This document shows, piece after piece, positions 1 through 8,143 of a stretch of 64,000 nucleotides of DNA. The notes beneath the pieces were generated by a model, which had not been told where the DNA came from, did not search any database, and saw only the letters and a list, made by a program, of their open reading frames with translations. The DNA is taken from assembly GCA_963762085.1 (NCBI GenBank), contig CAVXJD010000003.1:62001-126000 (forward strand), written 5' to 3'. Both the position numbers and the translations under genes were made by a program. Source of the stretch: DASQGA01 sp963762085. GTDB taxonomy: Bacteria > Actinomycetota > Thermoleophilia > Gaiellales > Gaiellaceae. The stretch's first letter is position 1, and every line of letters begins with the position of its first letter.

Positions 1-984
1 ATGGCCGAGGGATTCGGTGAGGACGCCGCTTGCGAAGTCTTCCTCACCGTCGGGTGGGTCGGGTAGCGCTGACCACCTACCGCTTGCGGGCTCGAGGATG
101 CCGCCGTAGGGATAGGTGCGGCCCCAGTTGTTGGTGTCGCCGCCGTCGGCGCCGCCGAGCATTGGGTTGATCAGACGCGTGTCGTCGATCACCCAAGGTC
201 CTGAGGCGAGGATCTCGGAGTCGGGCAGCCGCCGCCATGAACCGCTTTCGAGGTCGAGCGCGGCGGCGCGGGTGACGGACGGCTTCTCGGAGCCGGGGTT
301 GGGAACGAGCTCGTGGTCGAAGAGAAGGAGCTCCTCGCCGCTCCAAGCCATGGAGCGATCGAACGACGGCGAGAGCGGATCGGGCTGAAGCTCGCTCCAC
401 GAGCCTGTGGCCGGGTCGAAGACGAGATCCGGCTGCTCGCCCTGCTCGTCGGTGCCCGCATACGCGACGACCCCGTCGCCTGCCTGCACGATGCCGCCGA
501 GGCGGTCGGAGTTTGCCGGTAAGGGAAGCTCCTGCCAGCGGTCTTGCCGAACGTGATACATGAGGAAGGCGCTGTCTGCGTTCGGTCTGCCCGGGCTCCC
601 GGGGATCCAGAGGTACGCGGTCTTCCGGATGAGGACAGCTTGGGCCCACTCGAAGGGCACCGGCGAGTCGGCGATCGGGCGCCACATGCGGGTCTGCGGA
701 TCGAAGGCGGCGCCATCGGCGAGCGGGGCCACGTCCGGGGGGACGCAGGAGGCGCTAGGGGGGCAGGGAGCCGCGTCGCTGCCGCCGATGAGTAGCACCT
801 CGCTTCCGGTCCAGAGCCCAAGCGCCCCCGTGCGGGGGCTCAGCGGACTCGCCGGAACCGCCTGCCACGGGGATGAGTCAGCCGCCCCATCCGGGGCCGC
901 GGATCCGCCGCTACCGCAGGCCGCCAGGAACAGCGCCGCCGATGCGGCTGAGAGCGTTAGGAGGATCCCGGACCGGCCTCGCAT
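1..984 (-). CDS. kelch-like repeat lipoprotein, 3' end outside window
   Basis: The minus frame from the ATG at 984 is open for 328 codons to the window edge, so the C-terminus is missing. The N-terminus is a lipoprotein signal: RGRSG, a hydrophobic stretch, then a lipobox LAAC with the acylated Cys at residue 23, followed by a Gly/Ser linker. The body repeats kelch-like units (WTGSEVLLIGG, MAWSGEELLLF) in which a G/W pair precedes a hydrophobic strand, suggesting a beta-propeller exposed outside the membrane. The function and ligand are unknown. It lies 61 bp downstream of the frameshifted cyclodeaminase on the same strand and may be transcribed separately, since a TCTAAT box sits just before the start. 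Confidence 0.75.
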   Translation of the reverse strand, partial: MRGRSGILLTLSAASAALFLAACGSGGSAAPDGAADSSPWQAVPASPLSPRTGALGLWTGSEVLLIGGSDAAPCPPSASCVPPDVAPLADGAAFDPQTRMWRPIADSPVPFEWAQAVLIRKTAYLWIPGSPGRPNADSAFLMYHVRQDRWQELPLPANSDRLGGIVQAGDGVVAYAGTDEQGEQPDLVFDPATGSWSELQPDPLSPSFDRSMAWSGEELLLFDHELVPNPGSEKPSVTRAAALDLESGSWRRLPDSEILASGPWVIDDTRLINPMLGGADGGDTNNWGRTYPYGGILEPASGRWSALPDPPDGEEDFASGVLTESLGH

Positions 985-1045
985 GCTGATTAGACAGTCG
1001 GAAGGCTTCCCAGGTTCCCGGTCGCCGATGGCGTCTCACCGCCAA

Positions 1046-2072
1046 CTAGAGCCAGACGGGCTCGTCCCAGAGTCGTTGCTCGGTGCCGAGGCCGAGCTCC
1101 TCGGCCCGGCGGAAGACGTGCGTCGCCCAGGCGACGTCCTCGATCCCCATGCCGACCGGCGAGACGACGACCAGGTCGTCCTCGGAGGTCCGGCCGGGAT
1201 GATCCCCGGCGAGGATCGCGCCGAGCGTGACGACGGCTTCCCGGTCGAGCACGCCGGCAGCCTCCGCGCGGGCGAGCGGGCGCGAAGCATGGCCCGTTTC
1301 GTGGTCGACGTCGTCCGCGACGACCAGGTCGGCGGCTTCGATCACGTCCACGGCGAGGTCGAGCGAGGAGACCGAGAGGACGAGCGTCCCCGGGCTCGAG
1401 CCAGGCCGCCGGGACGAACGGCTCCGCCGCCATCGTGGCCGGCACGAGGACGTCGGCTCCGCGCACGGCCTCCTCGGCGCTCGCAACCGCTCGGCGCGAG
1501 GGACCGTCGGAGCGGGCGGTCGCCAGCTCGTCCGCCTTGCCGGCTGCCGGGTCGTAGATCCGGATCTCCTCGAGGGCCGGGAGCGTCCGCTCGAGCGCCA
1601 TGAGCTGCGTCCGGGCCTGGACGCCGGCGCCGAGTAGCCCCAGGACGCGGGCGCCGTCGCGCGCCAGCGCTCGCGCGGCGACGCCGGAGACGGCTCCGGT
1701 GCGCATCGCCGAGACGACCGTGCCGTCCAGGAACGCGACGGGCAGCCCGGTCTCCGGGTCCGAGAGGAGGATGACCCCGATGCCGCGCGGCAGCCCGCGC
1801 GCGGGGTTCTGCGGCACGCTCGGAATCCACTTGAGGCCTGCCATCCGGGTGCTGCCGCCCACGTACGCAGGCATCGCCATGATCCGGCCGAGCTTCTCGT
1901 CGGTATCGAGGTCGTCGCTCCAGTGAACGACCGCCTTCTTGGGAGAGATGGTCTCTCCGCGATGGTGCAGGACGAGCGTCGCCCCGATCACCTCGAGACA
2001 GGCGTCCATGTCGAGACCTCCCGCCTCGACGACGTCTTCCTGCGACAGGCAGCGGTAGGAGACCGGAGTCAA
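1046..2072 (-). pseudogene. ornithine cyclodeaminase/mu-crystallin family protein, frameshifted
   Basis: An NAD(P)-dependent OCD/mu-crystallin family protein. The first frame reads LSQEDVVEAGGLDMDACLEV, then the Rossmann segment VLGLLGAGVQARTQL. Homology moves to another frame in a CCCGGGG run at about 1388-1394: WLEPG is followed by TLVLSVSSLDLAVDV only if one G is removed. The total length, 1027 nt, is one base over a multiple of three; with the correction the protein is 341 aa, normal for the family. The start is TTG at 2072, chosen because it forms a 4-nt TTGA overlap with the stop of the upstream amidotransferase. This is either a real pseudogene or a one-base homopolymer error. Its substrate cannot be told. 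Confidence 0.8.
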
Positions 2073-2797
2073 GCGCCGGCAGGAGCGGCGGCGCGCTCCT
2101 CGACGTACGTCACGAAGGCGCTGGACAGCCGGCGGCCGAGCACCTTCCAATCGTCGATCCGCTCTGCAAGCTCTCTCCGCGTCCTCTCGACATCCAGTCC
2201 GAGCTCGCACGCGCCGGGATCCGACCCGGAGTGGCTGATCCACGTCTCGACGATCGGTCGAGTCACCTCGCAATGGAACTGCGCGCCCCAGACCGACTCA
2301 CCGACGCGATAGCCCTGGAGGCAGGTGGAGTTGCGCGCCAGCTCGACGGCACCGGGTGGGAGCGTCGACTGGTAGCTGTGCCACTGGAAGGCGGTGAAGC
2401 GCTCGGGCAGCGGGCCGAAGACGGGGTCGTGGGCAGCGTCGGGTGTGAGCTCGACCTCGAACCAGCCGATCTCTGGCACCGTGACCCGGCTCACGGTGCC
2501 GCCCGCCACTTCGGCGATCAGCTGGCTGCCGAGGCAGACGCCGAACGTCGGCACACCCGCCTCGAGGAGCTCTCCGATCGCCTTCTTCTCGGGCCGGAGC
2601 CATGGGTGCGTCTCCTCCTCGTGCGCGTTCATCGAGCCGCCGAAGATCATGGCCGCGTCGTACTCGGCGACCGGGTGCGAGGGGGGCTGCTCGCCCGCGT
2701 AGTTCACCTGGTGGAGCTCGTGGCCCGCGTCTCGCACGGTCTCGCCGAAGACGCCCGCCTTGGAGTCAGGCCCGTGGACGATGGAGAGAACCCGCAT
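2069..2797 (-). CDS. class I glutamine amidotransferase domain protein
   Basis: A 242-aa stand-alone class I amidotransferase. The nucleophile Cys is in GVCLGSQLIAEVAGG and the His/Glu pair in WGAQFHCEVT, so the triad is complete and glutamine hydrolysis is expected. The start ATG at 2797 lies 5 bp after the pabC stop, and its end overlaps the next gene by 4 nt, so it belongs to the pabB-pabC operon. It could supply ammonia to PabB. However, it resembles the broad GuaA-like/GATase1 group more than classical PabA/TrpG (the nucleophile motif is GVCLGSQ, not GVCLGHQ), so that partnership is only inferred from position. Confidence 0.85.
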   Translation of the reverse strand: MRVLSIVHGPDSKAGVFGETVRDAGHELHQVNYAGEQPPSHPVAEYDAAMIFGGSMNAHEEETHPWLRPEKKAIGELLEAGVPTFGVCLGSQLIAEVAGGTVSRVTVPEIGWFEVELTPDAAHDPVFGPLPERFTAFQWHSYQSTLPPGAVELARNSTCLQGYRVGESVWGAQFHCEVTRPIVETWISHSGSDPGACELGLDVERTRRELAERIDDWKVLGRRLSSAFVTYVEERAAAPAGA

Positions 2798-2802
2798 CGC
2801 GC

Positions 2803-3660
2803 CTAGCCTAACGATGCCTCGCGACGCAGCGCGTCGTAGAGCTCCTTCGCGGCGGGGCCGGGAACGCCGTGCCCGAGGGGCCGGCCGTCCAGCTCGACGA
2901 CAGGCATGACCTCCCGGATCGACGAGGATGTGAACGCCTCCTCGGAGCCCGCCAGGTGCTCGAGGGAAAACGCACCTTCCCGGACCTCGTAGTCGAGCTT
3001 GCCCGCCTCCACGATTAGCGTTGCCCGCGTGACGCCGGCGAGGATGCCGAGCTCGAGGGCCGGCGTATAGAGGACGCGTTCGCGCCGCCACCAGACGTTC
3101 GTCACAGGGCCTTCGAGCACGACGTTGCCGCTCGCCAGGAAGACCGCGTCGTCGGCACCCCTCCGGCGCGCTTCGGCCTCTGCGGCCATGTTGACGGCGT
3201 AGCTCGTCGACTTCACTCCGCCGAGGAGCCACGGGGCGACGGCACGAAGGTCGGCCTCGAGGCCAAGCGGCAGCGAGATCATCCTGATGCCCTCCAGCCG
3301 GCGCTCCTCGAGGTCTTCCGGAATCGAGCTCACGAGCGCGAGCCCCGTGCTCTCCCCGAGGCCCTCCCGCCCGGCCGTCCAGTAGAGCCGCAGGGCGCAA
3401 TCGGGGACACCGGCCTCTGCCAGGGCGGCGGCGGCGAGGGAGTGGCACTCCTCGCGGTCGACTTCCGGCAGCCCGATGCGGGCTGCCGAGCCGGCGAGGC
3501 GATCGAGATGCTCGTCCAGCTTGAAAGGGCGGCCGTTGTAGACCCGCGTCGTCTCGAAGGCCGCACGTCCCCGGATCAGACCCTCGTCGTCCGCATGGAG
3601 GACGGGCTCTTCCGGATCGACAACGCCGCGGCCTCGGACCGCGAGGGCGAGCAATGTCAT
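2803..3660 (-). CDS. pabC: 4-amino-4-deoxychorismate lyase (class IV aminotransferase fold)
   Basis: A 285-aa PLP enzyme of fold type IV. The Schiff-base lysine is in LLGGVKSTSYAVNMAA and the phosphate-binding region includes SGNVVLEGPVTNVWW. The start ATG overlaps the pabB stop as ATGA, so the two are translationally coupled. Next to pabB the likely role is release of pyruvate from aminodeoxychorismate to give p-aminobenzoate for folate. Branched-chain or D-amino-acid aminotransferases share this fold, so the assignment rests partly on context. Confidence 0.85.
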   Translation of the reverse strand: MTLLALAVRGRGVVDPEEPVLHADDEGLIRGRAAFETTRVYNGRPFKLDEHLDRLAGSAARIGLPEVDREECHSLAAAALAEAGVPDCALRLYWTAGREGLGESTGLALVSSIPEDLEERRLEGIRMISLPLGLEADLRAVAPWLLGGVKSTSYAVNMAAEAEARRRGADDAVFLASGNVVLEGPVTNVWWRRERVLYTPALELGILAGVTRATLIVEAGKLDYEVREGAFSLEHLAGSEEAFTSSSIREVMPVVELDGRPLGHGVPGPAAKELYDALRREASLG

Positions 3661-4709
3661 ACGAGCGCCGGCTCGGGCAACGGCGCGCCGATCGCTGCTA
3701 GGAGTGGGCGCGCCTTCACCCAGGACTCCTCGATCTCGGCCTCAGTCTCCGAGTCCCAGACGATGCCTCCGCCCACCCAGAGATGGATTCGGCCTTCAGC
3801 GATTGCGAACGTCCGGATCGTCAGTGCCAGGTCAAAGTCGCCGTTCGGGTAGATCCGGCCGATCGCTCCCATCGACGCCCCGCGCCCGACCGGCTCGAGC
3901 CGTGCAATCTGATCGACTGCAGCGATCTTCGGCGCACCCGTGATCGAGCCGCCCGGGAAGGTCGCCGCAAGGATCTCCGCAAGCCCGACGCCTTCTCGCA
4001 GGCGGCCCTCGACCGTCGAAACGAGGTGCGAGACGCCCGCGAGTCGGTGCTCTACGAGCAGCTCCGGCCAGCGAATGCTCCCGGGCTCGCAGACACGCGA
4101 GAGGTCGTTTCGCTCCAGGTCGACGATCATGACGTGCTCCGCTGTGTCCTTCTCGGATCCGGCGAGCTCGCCTGCGGCACCGAGCGGGCGCGTCCCCTTG
4201 ATCGGCTTCGTCCACAGGCGGCGCCCGCGCCGGGCGAGGAAGAGCTCGGGGGAGGCCGACACGATCGCCCACCCGCCGCCCAAGAGCGGCTTGCCGTGGA
4301 GCGGTGCGAGCGGCGCCAGCCGGGCAGCCAGTCCTTCTGGATCCCCGTCGAAAGACGCAGAGAGATGCTGGACGAGATTCACCTGGTAGACGTCTCCGCG
4401 GGCAATCGCATCCTGCACCGCCTCGATCGCCGCTGCGTAGCCGGCGTCGGTCCACGAGCGGCGCCAGGCACCGATGCGGAAGCCTCTTGTCCCGTCGCGC
4501 CGCTCGGTCCGAGGCAGGATTCTGCAGGCGGCGAGCGGAAGCCGGCACGGCTCGACCGGCAGGGGCGGAGTCGCATCGCGTCGGAGAACCTGCGAGAGCC
4601 CGTAGCCGAGGAACACGTCCGCGACCTGATCACCGCCGAAGAACTCGCGGTCCCGAAGGTAATCCTCCACCCGGGCGAAGGCGTCCTGCGCGTCCCAGAG
4701 CTCGAGCAC
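3657..4709 (-). CDS. pabB: aminodeoxychorismate synthase component I
   Basis: A 350-aa chorismate-binding enzyme. PIKGTRP carries the lysine typical of PabB; anthranilate synthase TrpE has PIAGTR. Other family motifs are EHVMIVDLERNDLSRVCE, GGSITGAPK and the C-terminal VGGGIVWDS. The N-terminal half is shorter than in TrpE. The GTG start at 4709 is preceded by TAGCGT with a 6-nt gap, suggesting a leaderless transcript divergent from murI. With PabC it makes p-aminobenzoate. No canonical PabA gene is in the window. Confidence 0.9.
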   Translation of the reverse strand: MLELWDAQDAFARVEDYLRDREFFGGDQVADVFLGYGLSQVLRRDATPPLPVEPCRLPLAACRILPRTERRDGTRGFRIGAWRRSWTDAGYAAAIEAVQDAIARGDVYQVNLVQHLSASFDGDPEGLAARLAPLAPLHGKPLLGGGWAIVSASPELFLARRGRRLWTKPIKGTRPLGAAGELAGSEKDTAEHVMIVDLERNDLSRVCEPGSIRWPELLVEHRLAGVSHLVSTVEGRLREGVGLAEILAATFPGGSITGAPKIAAVDQIARLEPVGRGASMGAIGRIYPNGDFDLALTIRTFAIAEGRIHLWVGGGIVWDSETEAEIEESWVKARPLLAAIGAPLPEPALV

Positions 4710-4769
4710 GGCTCTACGCTAGTAGAAGAGCGCCACGGTGCGGTCCACGGCCGCTCGTAGAATCCTTGC

Positions 4770-5588
4770 GTGGACGGGCGGCCGATCGGCATCTTCGACT
4801 CCGGCGTGGGCGGGCTCACCGTTCTCCACGAGTGTCTCGTCACGATGCCTCACGAAGACTTCGTCTATCTCGGCGACGGCGCGCGGTGCCCGTACGGCCC
4901 GCGCCCGGCCGACGAGATTCGCCGCTTCGCGCTCGAGATCGCCTCCTACCTCGAGCGCTGCGACGTCAAGCTGATCGTCGACGCCTGCAACACCGCCACG
5001 GCGGCCGCGCTCCCGCTGCTTCAGGAGGAGCTCTCCGTCCCGGTTGTCGGCGTCCTGGCCCCGGAGGCGCACGCGGCCGTCCAGGCGACCCGGAACCGGA
5101 AGATCGGCGTTCTTGCAACCGCCGCGACCGTGGAGAGCGGGCGCTACGCGGCGACCATCCGGGCGCTCGATGCAGGCACGTCGGTCGTCTCGGTCGCCTG
5201 TCCGAAGCTCGTCCCCATGATCGAAGCCGGCGCTGTCGACGAAGGCCTGCATGCGGCCGTCCGCGAGTACGCAGCCCCGCTGCGAGATGCCGGGGTGGAC
5301 ACGGTGATCCTCGGCTGCACCCACTATCCGCTGATCCGTCCGGTGTTCGAGCGCGTCTTCGGGCGCGGCGCGGCGCTCATCTTCTCCGCGGACGAGACCG
5401 CGCGAGAGGTTGCCGAGACGCTGGCCCGGCGGGGTGTTGCCAACGACGTCTCGCGCGAGGGTGCGTGCCGGTTCCTGACGACGGGCTCGCCTGAGGAGTT
5501 CCGCGCGCTCGGCGAGCGCTTTCTGCAGCTTCCGATCGCGGCCGTCGAGCAGATTGCGGTCAGCGAGCTCGAGCTCGCCGCAGCATGA
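4770..5588 (+). CDS. murI: glutamate racemase
   Basis: A 272-aa glutamate racemase that makes D-glutamate for peptidoglycan. The start of the protein carries the family signature GIFDSGVGGLTVL. The two catalytic cysteines are in DACNTAT (Cys73) and GCTHYPLIRP. The GTG start at 4770 is preceded by TAGAAT and a 6-nt gap, so a leaderless message is likely. It heads the murI-rph-mgtC-rdgB group, a common actinobacterial arrangement apart from the inserted mgtC. A 136-bp hairpin-rich gap separates it from rph. Confidence 0.95.
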   Translation: MDGRPIGIFDSGVGGLTVLHECLVTMPHEDFVYLGDGARCPYGPRPADEIRRFALEIASYLERCDVKLIVDACNTATAAALPLLQEELSVPVVGVLAPEAHAAVQATRNRKIGVLATAATVESGRYAATIRALDAGTSVVSVACPKLVPMIEAGAVDEGLHAAVREYAAPLRDAGVDTVILGCTHYPLIRPVFERVFGRGAALIFSADETAREVAETLARRGVANDVSREGACRFLTTGSPEEFRALGERFLQLPIAAVEQIAVSELELAAA

Positions 5589-5613
5589 CCGTCCCTCGCC
5601 TTCGGCTCGCTCC

Positions 5614-5688
5614 CGCGGAGGAAACCATGTTTCCCCCGCGAGCCCCCTTCTTACAGTCCAACGTGGAGGAACCTCCCGGTTCCCCCAC
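5614..5688 (+). repeat. pair of similar imperfect hairpins between murI and rph
   Basis: Two successive inverted repeats sit in the gap. The first has arms 5614-5625 and 5629-5640 around a CAT loop; the second has arms 5663-5673 and 5678-5688 around TCCC. Each has one A-C mismatch at an equivalent place, and both have a GGAGGAA-type left arm and a TTCCCCC-type right arm, so they may be related. No T-tract follows. They could be REP-like elements or part of a structured leader for rph. Confidence 0.5.
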
Positions 5689-5700
5689 ACCCCCTCCACA

Positions 5701-5730
5701 CGCTCATAGGCCAAAGGTTGGCCTATGAGC
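5701..5730 (+). promoter_or_regulatory. near-perfect hairpin covering the rph start codon
   Basis: GCTCATAGGCCA (5702-5713) is exactly complementary to TGGCCTATGAGC (5719-5730), and the A5714/T5718 pair extends the stem to 13 bp with a 3-nt loop. The rph ATG (5725-5727) lies in the right arm, and the only Shine-Dalgarno-like AAGG (5714-5717) lies at the hairpin tip. An RNA fold here would hide the start codon. A DNA-level operator is the alternative. Confidence 0.6.
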
Positions 5731-6420
5731 CGCGAAGGCCGTGGCCATGACGAGCTTCGCCCGGTCGCGATCGACACGGGCTTCCTCGAGCAGGCAGATG
5801 GCTCGGCCCTGATCTCCTTCGGCCGCACGCGCGTGCTGTGCGCGGCCTCGATCGAGGACAGCGTCCCGCGGTGGCTCGCCGGCAGCGGGCGGGGGTGGCT
5901 CACCGCCGAGTACGGGATGCTTCCGGCGTCGACCGGCCAGCGCATCCGCCGAGAGGCCAGCGAGGGAAAGCAGAAGGGCCGCACGATCGAGATCCAGCGG
6001 CTGATCGGGCGCTCGCTGCGGGCTGCCTACGACATGCAGACGCTCGGTGAGCGGACCGTCTGGCTGGACTGTGACGTGATCGAGGCCGACGGAGGGACCC
6101 GGACCGCGGCGATCAGCGGCGCCTGGGTCGCGCTCGCTCGTGCGGCGGCGAAGCGTGGGCTGCCGGCTCCGGCCGACGTGGTTAGCGCGGTCTCGGTCGG
6201 GATCGTGGGCGGCGAGCCGTTGCTCGACCTCGATTACAGTGAAGACTCGACCGCGGAGGTCGACATGAACGTGGTCATGACCGGCGATGGGCGGCTGATC
6301 GAGGTGCAGGCGACGGCGGAGCAGGTGCCCTTCGAGCGGGCCCAGCTCGACGAGCTGCTCGGGCTCGCCGCCAAGGGAATCGACGAGATCGCGGTCGTCC
6401 AGCGAGAAACGGCGGCGTGA
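5725..6420 (+). CDS. rph: ribonuclease PH
   Basis: A 231-aa phosphorolytic 3'-exoribonuclease that trims tRNA 3' ends. The N-terminus REGRGHDELRPVAIDTGF and the motifs GRTRVLCAASIED, WLTAEYGMLP and DCDVIEADGGTRTAAISGA match the family, including the acidic active-site region DLDYSEDSTAEVDMN. The length is slightly under the usual 240 aa. The start ATG is inside a hairpin. The stop overlaps the next start as GTGA, so it is coupled to the mgtC-like gene and then rdgB. Confidence 0.95.
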   Translation: MSREGRGHDELRPVAIDTGFLEQADGSALISFGRTRVLCAASIEDSVPRWLAGSGRGWLTAEYGMLPASTGQRIRREASEGKQKGRTIEIQRLIGRSLRAAYDMQTLGERTVWLDCDVIEADGGTRTAAISGAWVALARAAAKRGLPAPADVVSAVSVGIVGGEPLLDLDYSEDSTAEVDMNVVMTGDGRLIEVQATAEQVPFERAQLDELLGLAAKGIDEIAVVQRETAA

Positions 6421-7106
6421 ACGTGACCCCGGACATCTCGGACTGGGAGATTGCACTCCGGCTCGTGCTCGCCGCGGGTCTCTCCGGGCTCGTCGGCCTC
6501 GAGCGAGAGCTCCGCGAGCGCGCAGCCGGCCTGCGGACGCACATGCTGGTCGGGCTCGGCTCGGCACTCTTCACCGTCGTTTCCGCCTACGCCTGGGGAG
6601 ACTTCGTCTTCGACCGCTCGCAGGGGACCGTGTTCGACCCGACGCGAATCGCAGCGCAGATCGTGACCGGCATCGGGTTTCTCGGAGCCGGCGCCATCAT
6701 CCGCCAGGGGCTCTCGGTCCGCGGGCTCACGACCGCGGCGGGGCTCTGGGTCGTGGCCGCGATCGGAATGGCAGTCGGTGCCGGGTTCTACCTACCGGCC
6801 CTGGTCACGACCGGCCTTGTGCTGTTGGGGCTCGGCCCCTTCCGGTGGTTCGAGGGCTCACTCGGGCGGTTCCGTCGGGAGGGGCGTGTCCTCGAGGTCG
6901 ACCTCGCCCCTGAGCAGCCCATCTCGGGGGTGCTCGCGGTGCTCGAAGGGCGGCGCAGCCGCGTTGACAACGTCGAGCTCGAGGACGAGGAGGACAGCCG
7001 CAAGCTTCGGATCGAGCTCGACCTCCCCTTCGGCGGCAGTGGGCGGGACGTCATCGAGGAGCTTTCCGCGCTCGATGAGGTGATCGGCGTCCGCTGGAGG
7101 CAGTGA
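6417..7106 (+). CDS. MgtC/SapB family membrane protein
   Basis: A 229-aa protein with an N-terminal MgtC domain of about five membrane helices. The family motifs are GLVGLERELRERAAGLRTHMLVGLGSA-like (split here: GLERELRERAAGLRTHML) and GIGFLGAGAIIR. The soluble C-terminal domain (about 145-229) is ACT-like. MgtC proteins are linked to magnesium homeostasis and ATP synthase inhibition in pathogens; the role here is unknown. The GTG start overlaps the rph stop (GTGA), and its end overlaps rdgB in the same way, so it is an insertion into the rph-rdgB pair. Confidence 0.88.
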   Translation: MNVTPDISDWEIALRLVLAAGLSGLVGLERELRERAAGLRTHMLVGLGSALFTVVSAYAWGDFVFDRSQGTVFDPTRIAAQIVTGIGFLGAGAIIRQGLSVRGLTTAAGLWVVAAIGMAVGAGFYLPALVTTGLVLLGLGPFRWFEGSLGRFRREGRVLEVDLAPEQPISGVLAVLEGRRSRVDNVELEDEEDSRKLRIELDLPFGGSGRDVIEELSALDEVIGVRWRQ

Positions 7107-7696
7107 GGCTCGTCCTCGCCTCCCGGAACCCGCACAAGGCGCGGGAGCTCCGCGTGATCGTTCCCAGCTGGGAGGTCGAGCCGCTCGAGACGGAACGGGA
7201 GCCCCCTCCGGAGACGGGGTCGACATACGCCGAGAACGCGTGGGCAAAGGCTCGGTTCGGCCGGGAGGTTCTCACCCGGGACGATGTCTGGGTGCTGGGC
7301 GAGGACTCGGGGCTCGAGGTGGATGCGCTCGACGGGGTGCCGGGCGTTCTCTCGGCCCGCTACAGCGGTGAGGGAGCGACGGACGAGGCGAACCTGCAAA
7401 AGCTCCTAGACGAGCTCGCGGGGCAGGCGACGGACCGGCAGGCACGGTACGTCTGCGAGCTGGTGGGCATCGGGCCGGGCAGCGCCGAGATCAGGGCGAC
7501 CGGCGAGCTCAGAGGCCGGATCGCCGAGGCGCCCTCCGGCTCGGAGGGCTTCGGTTACGACCCCGTGTTCGTGCCGGAAGGAGAAAAACGCACGGTGGCC
7601 GAGCTCGGCGACGCCTGGAAGGCCGAACACAGCCATCGCTCGCAGGCCGCGCGAGCCCTCGCACGGGCCTTGGAAGGCACCTCCCTGGTGGAGTAA
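7103..7696 (+). CDS. rdgB: XTP/dITP diphosphatase (RdgB/HAM1)
   Basis: A 197-aa house-cleaning pyrophosphatase that removes non-canonical purine NTPs. It starts RLVLASRNPHKARELR (the substrate-binding SxNxxK motif) and contains GEDSGLEVDALDGVPGV and GFGYDPVFVPEG. The GTG start overlaps the previous stop by 4 nt. Its TAA stop is also the first half of the TAAGGT -10 box of the next gene. Confidence 0.95.
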   Translation: MRLVLASRNPHKARELRVIVPSWEVEPLETEREPPPETGSTYAENAWAKARFGREVLTRDDVWVLGEDSGLEVDALDGVPGVLSARYSGEGATDEANLQKLLDELAGQATDRQARYVCELVGIGPGSAEIRATGELRGRIAEAPSGSEGFGYDPVFVPEGEKRTVAELGDAWKAEHSHRSQAARALARALEGTSLVE

Positions 7697-7705
7697 GGTG
7701 CGCCG

Positions 7706-8128
7706 GTGTCGCTCTTCTCACACGACACGAAGGCCGAGGCGCTCGGGCGCGTCCCGCTTTTTTCGGGCCTGTCGAAGAAGGAGCTGACTCAGCTCGCGAA
7801 GATCACGGAGGACCTCGAGGTCCCTGCCGGCAAGGTGCTCTGCCGCGAGGGCGAGACCGCACACGAGTTCTTCGCGATCGTCGAGGGCGAGGTCGAGGTC
7901 ACGCGTGGGGGCCAGGTGATCGCGACCCTCGGGCCGGGCGACTTCTTCGGTGAGATCGGGCTCTTCGAGCACATCCCACGAACGGCGACCGTGACGGCGA
8001 AGACCGCGCTCCGGTTCTTCGTGCTCCACAGCCAGGCCTTCTGGACCTTGCTCGACCACGAGCCGGACGTTCAGGCGAGCATCCTCCGCGCGCTTGCGAA
8101 GCGCGTCCTTGCGGATTCGACGATCTAG
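7706..8128 (+). CDS. single-domain cyclic nucleotide-binding protein
   Basis: A 140-aa protein made almost entirely of one cNMP-binding beta-roll: PLFSGLSKKELTQLAK, REGETAHEFFAIVEGEV, GPGDFFGEIGLFEHIPRTAT. The last stretch is the phosphate-binding cassette with E and R. There is no DNA-binding domain, so it is a sensor or partner subunit rather than a CRP-type regulator. The GTG start is 6 nt after TAAGGT, implying its own leaderless promoter overlapping the rdgB stop. A paralogue lies at 46576-46941. Confidence 0.85.
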   Translation: MSLFSHDTKAEALGRVPLFSGLSKKELTQLAKITEDLEVPAGKVLCREGETAHEFFAIVEGEVEVTRGGQVIATLGPGDFFGEIGLFEHIPRTATVTAKTALRFFVLHSQAFWTLLDHEPDVQASILRALAKRVLADSTI

Positions 8129-8143
8129 CGCCTCGCGACTGGG

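Noticed and set aside
3657..4709. Anthranilate synthase TrpE instead of PabB
   Set aside because: The PIKGTRP motif with Lys and the adjacent pabC favour PabB.
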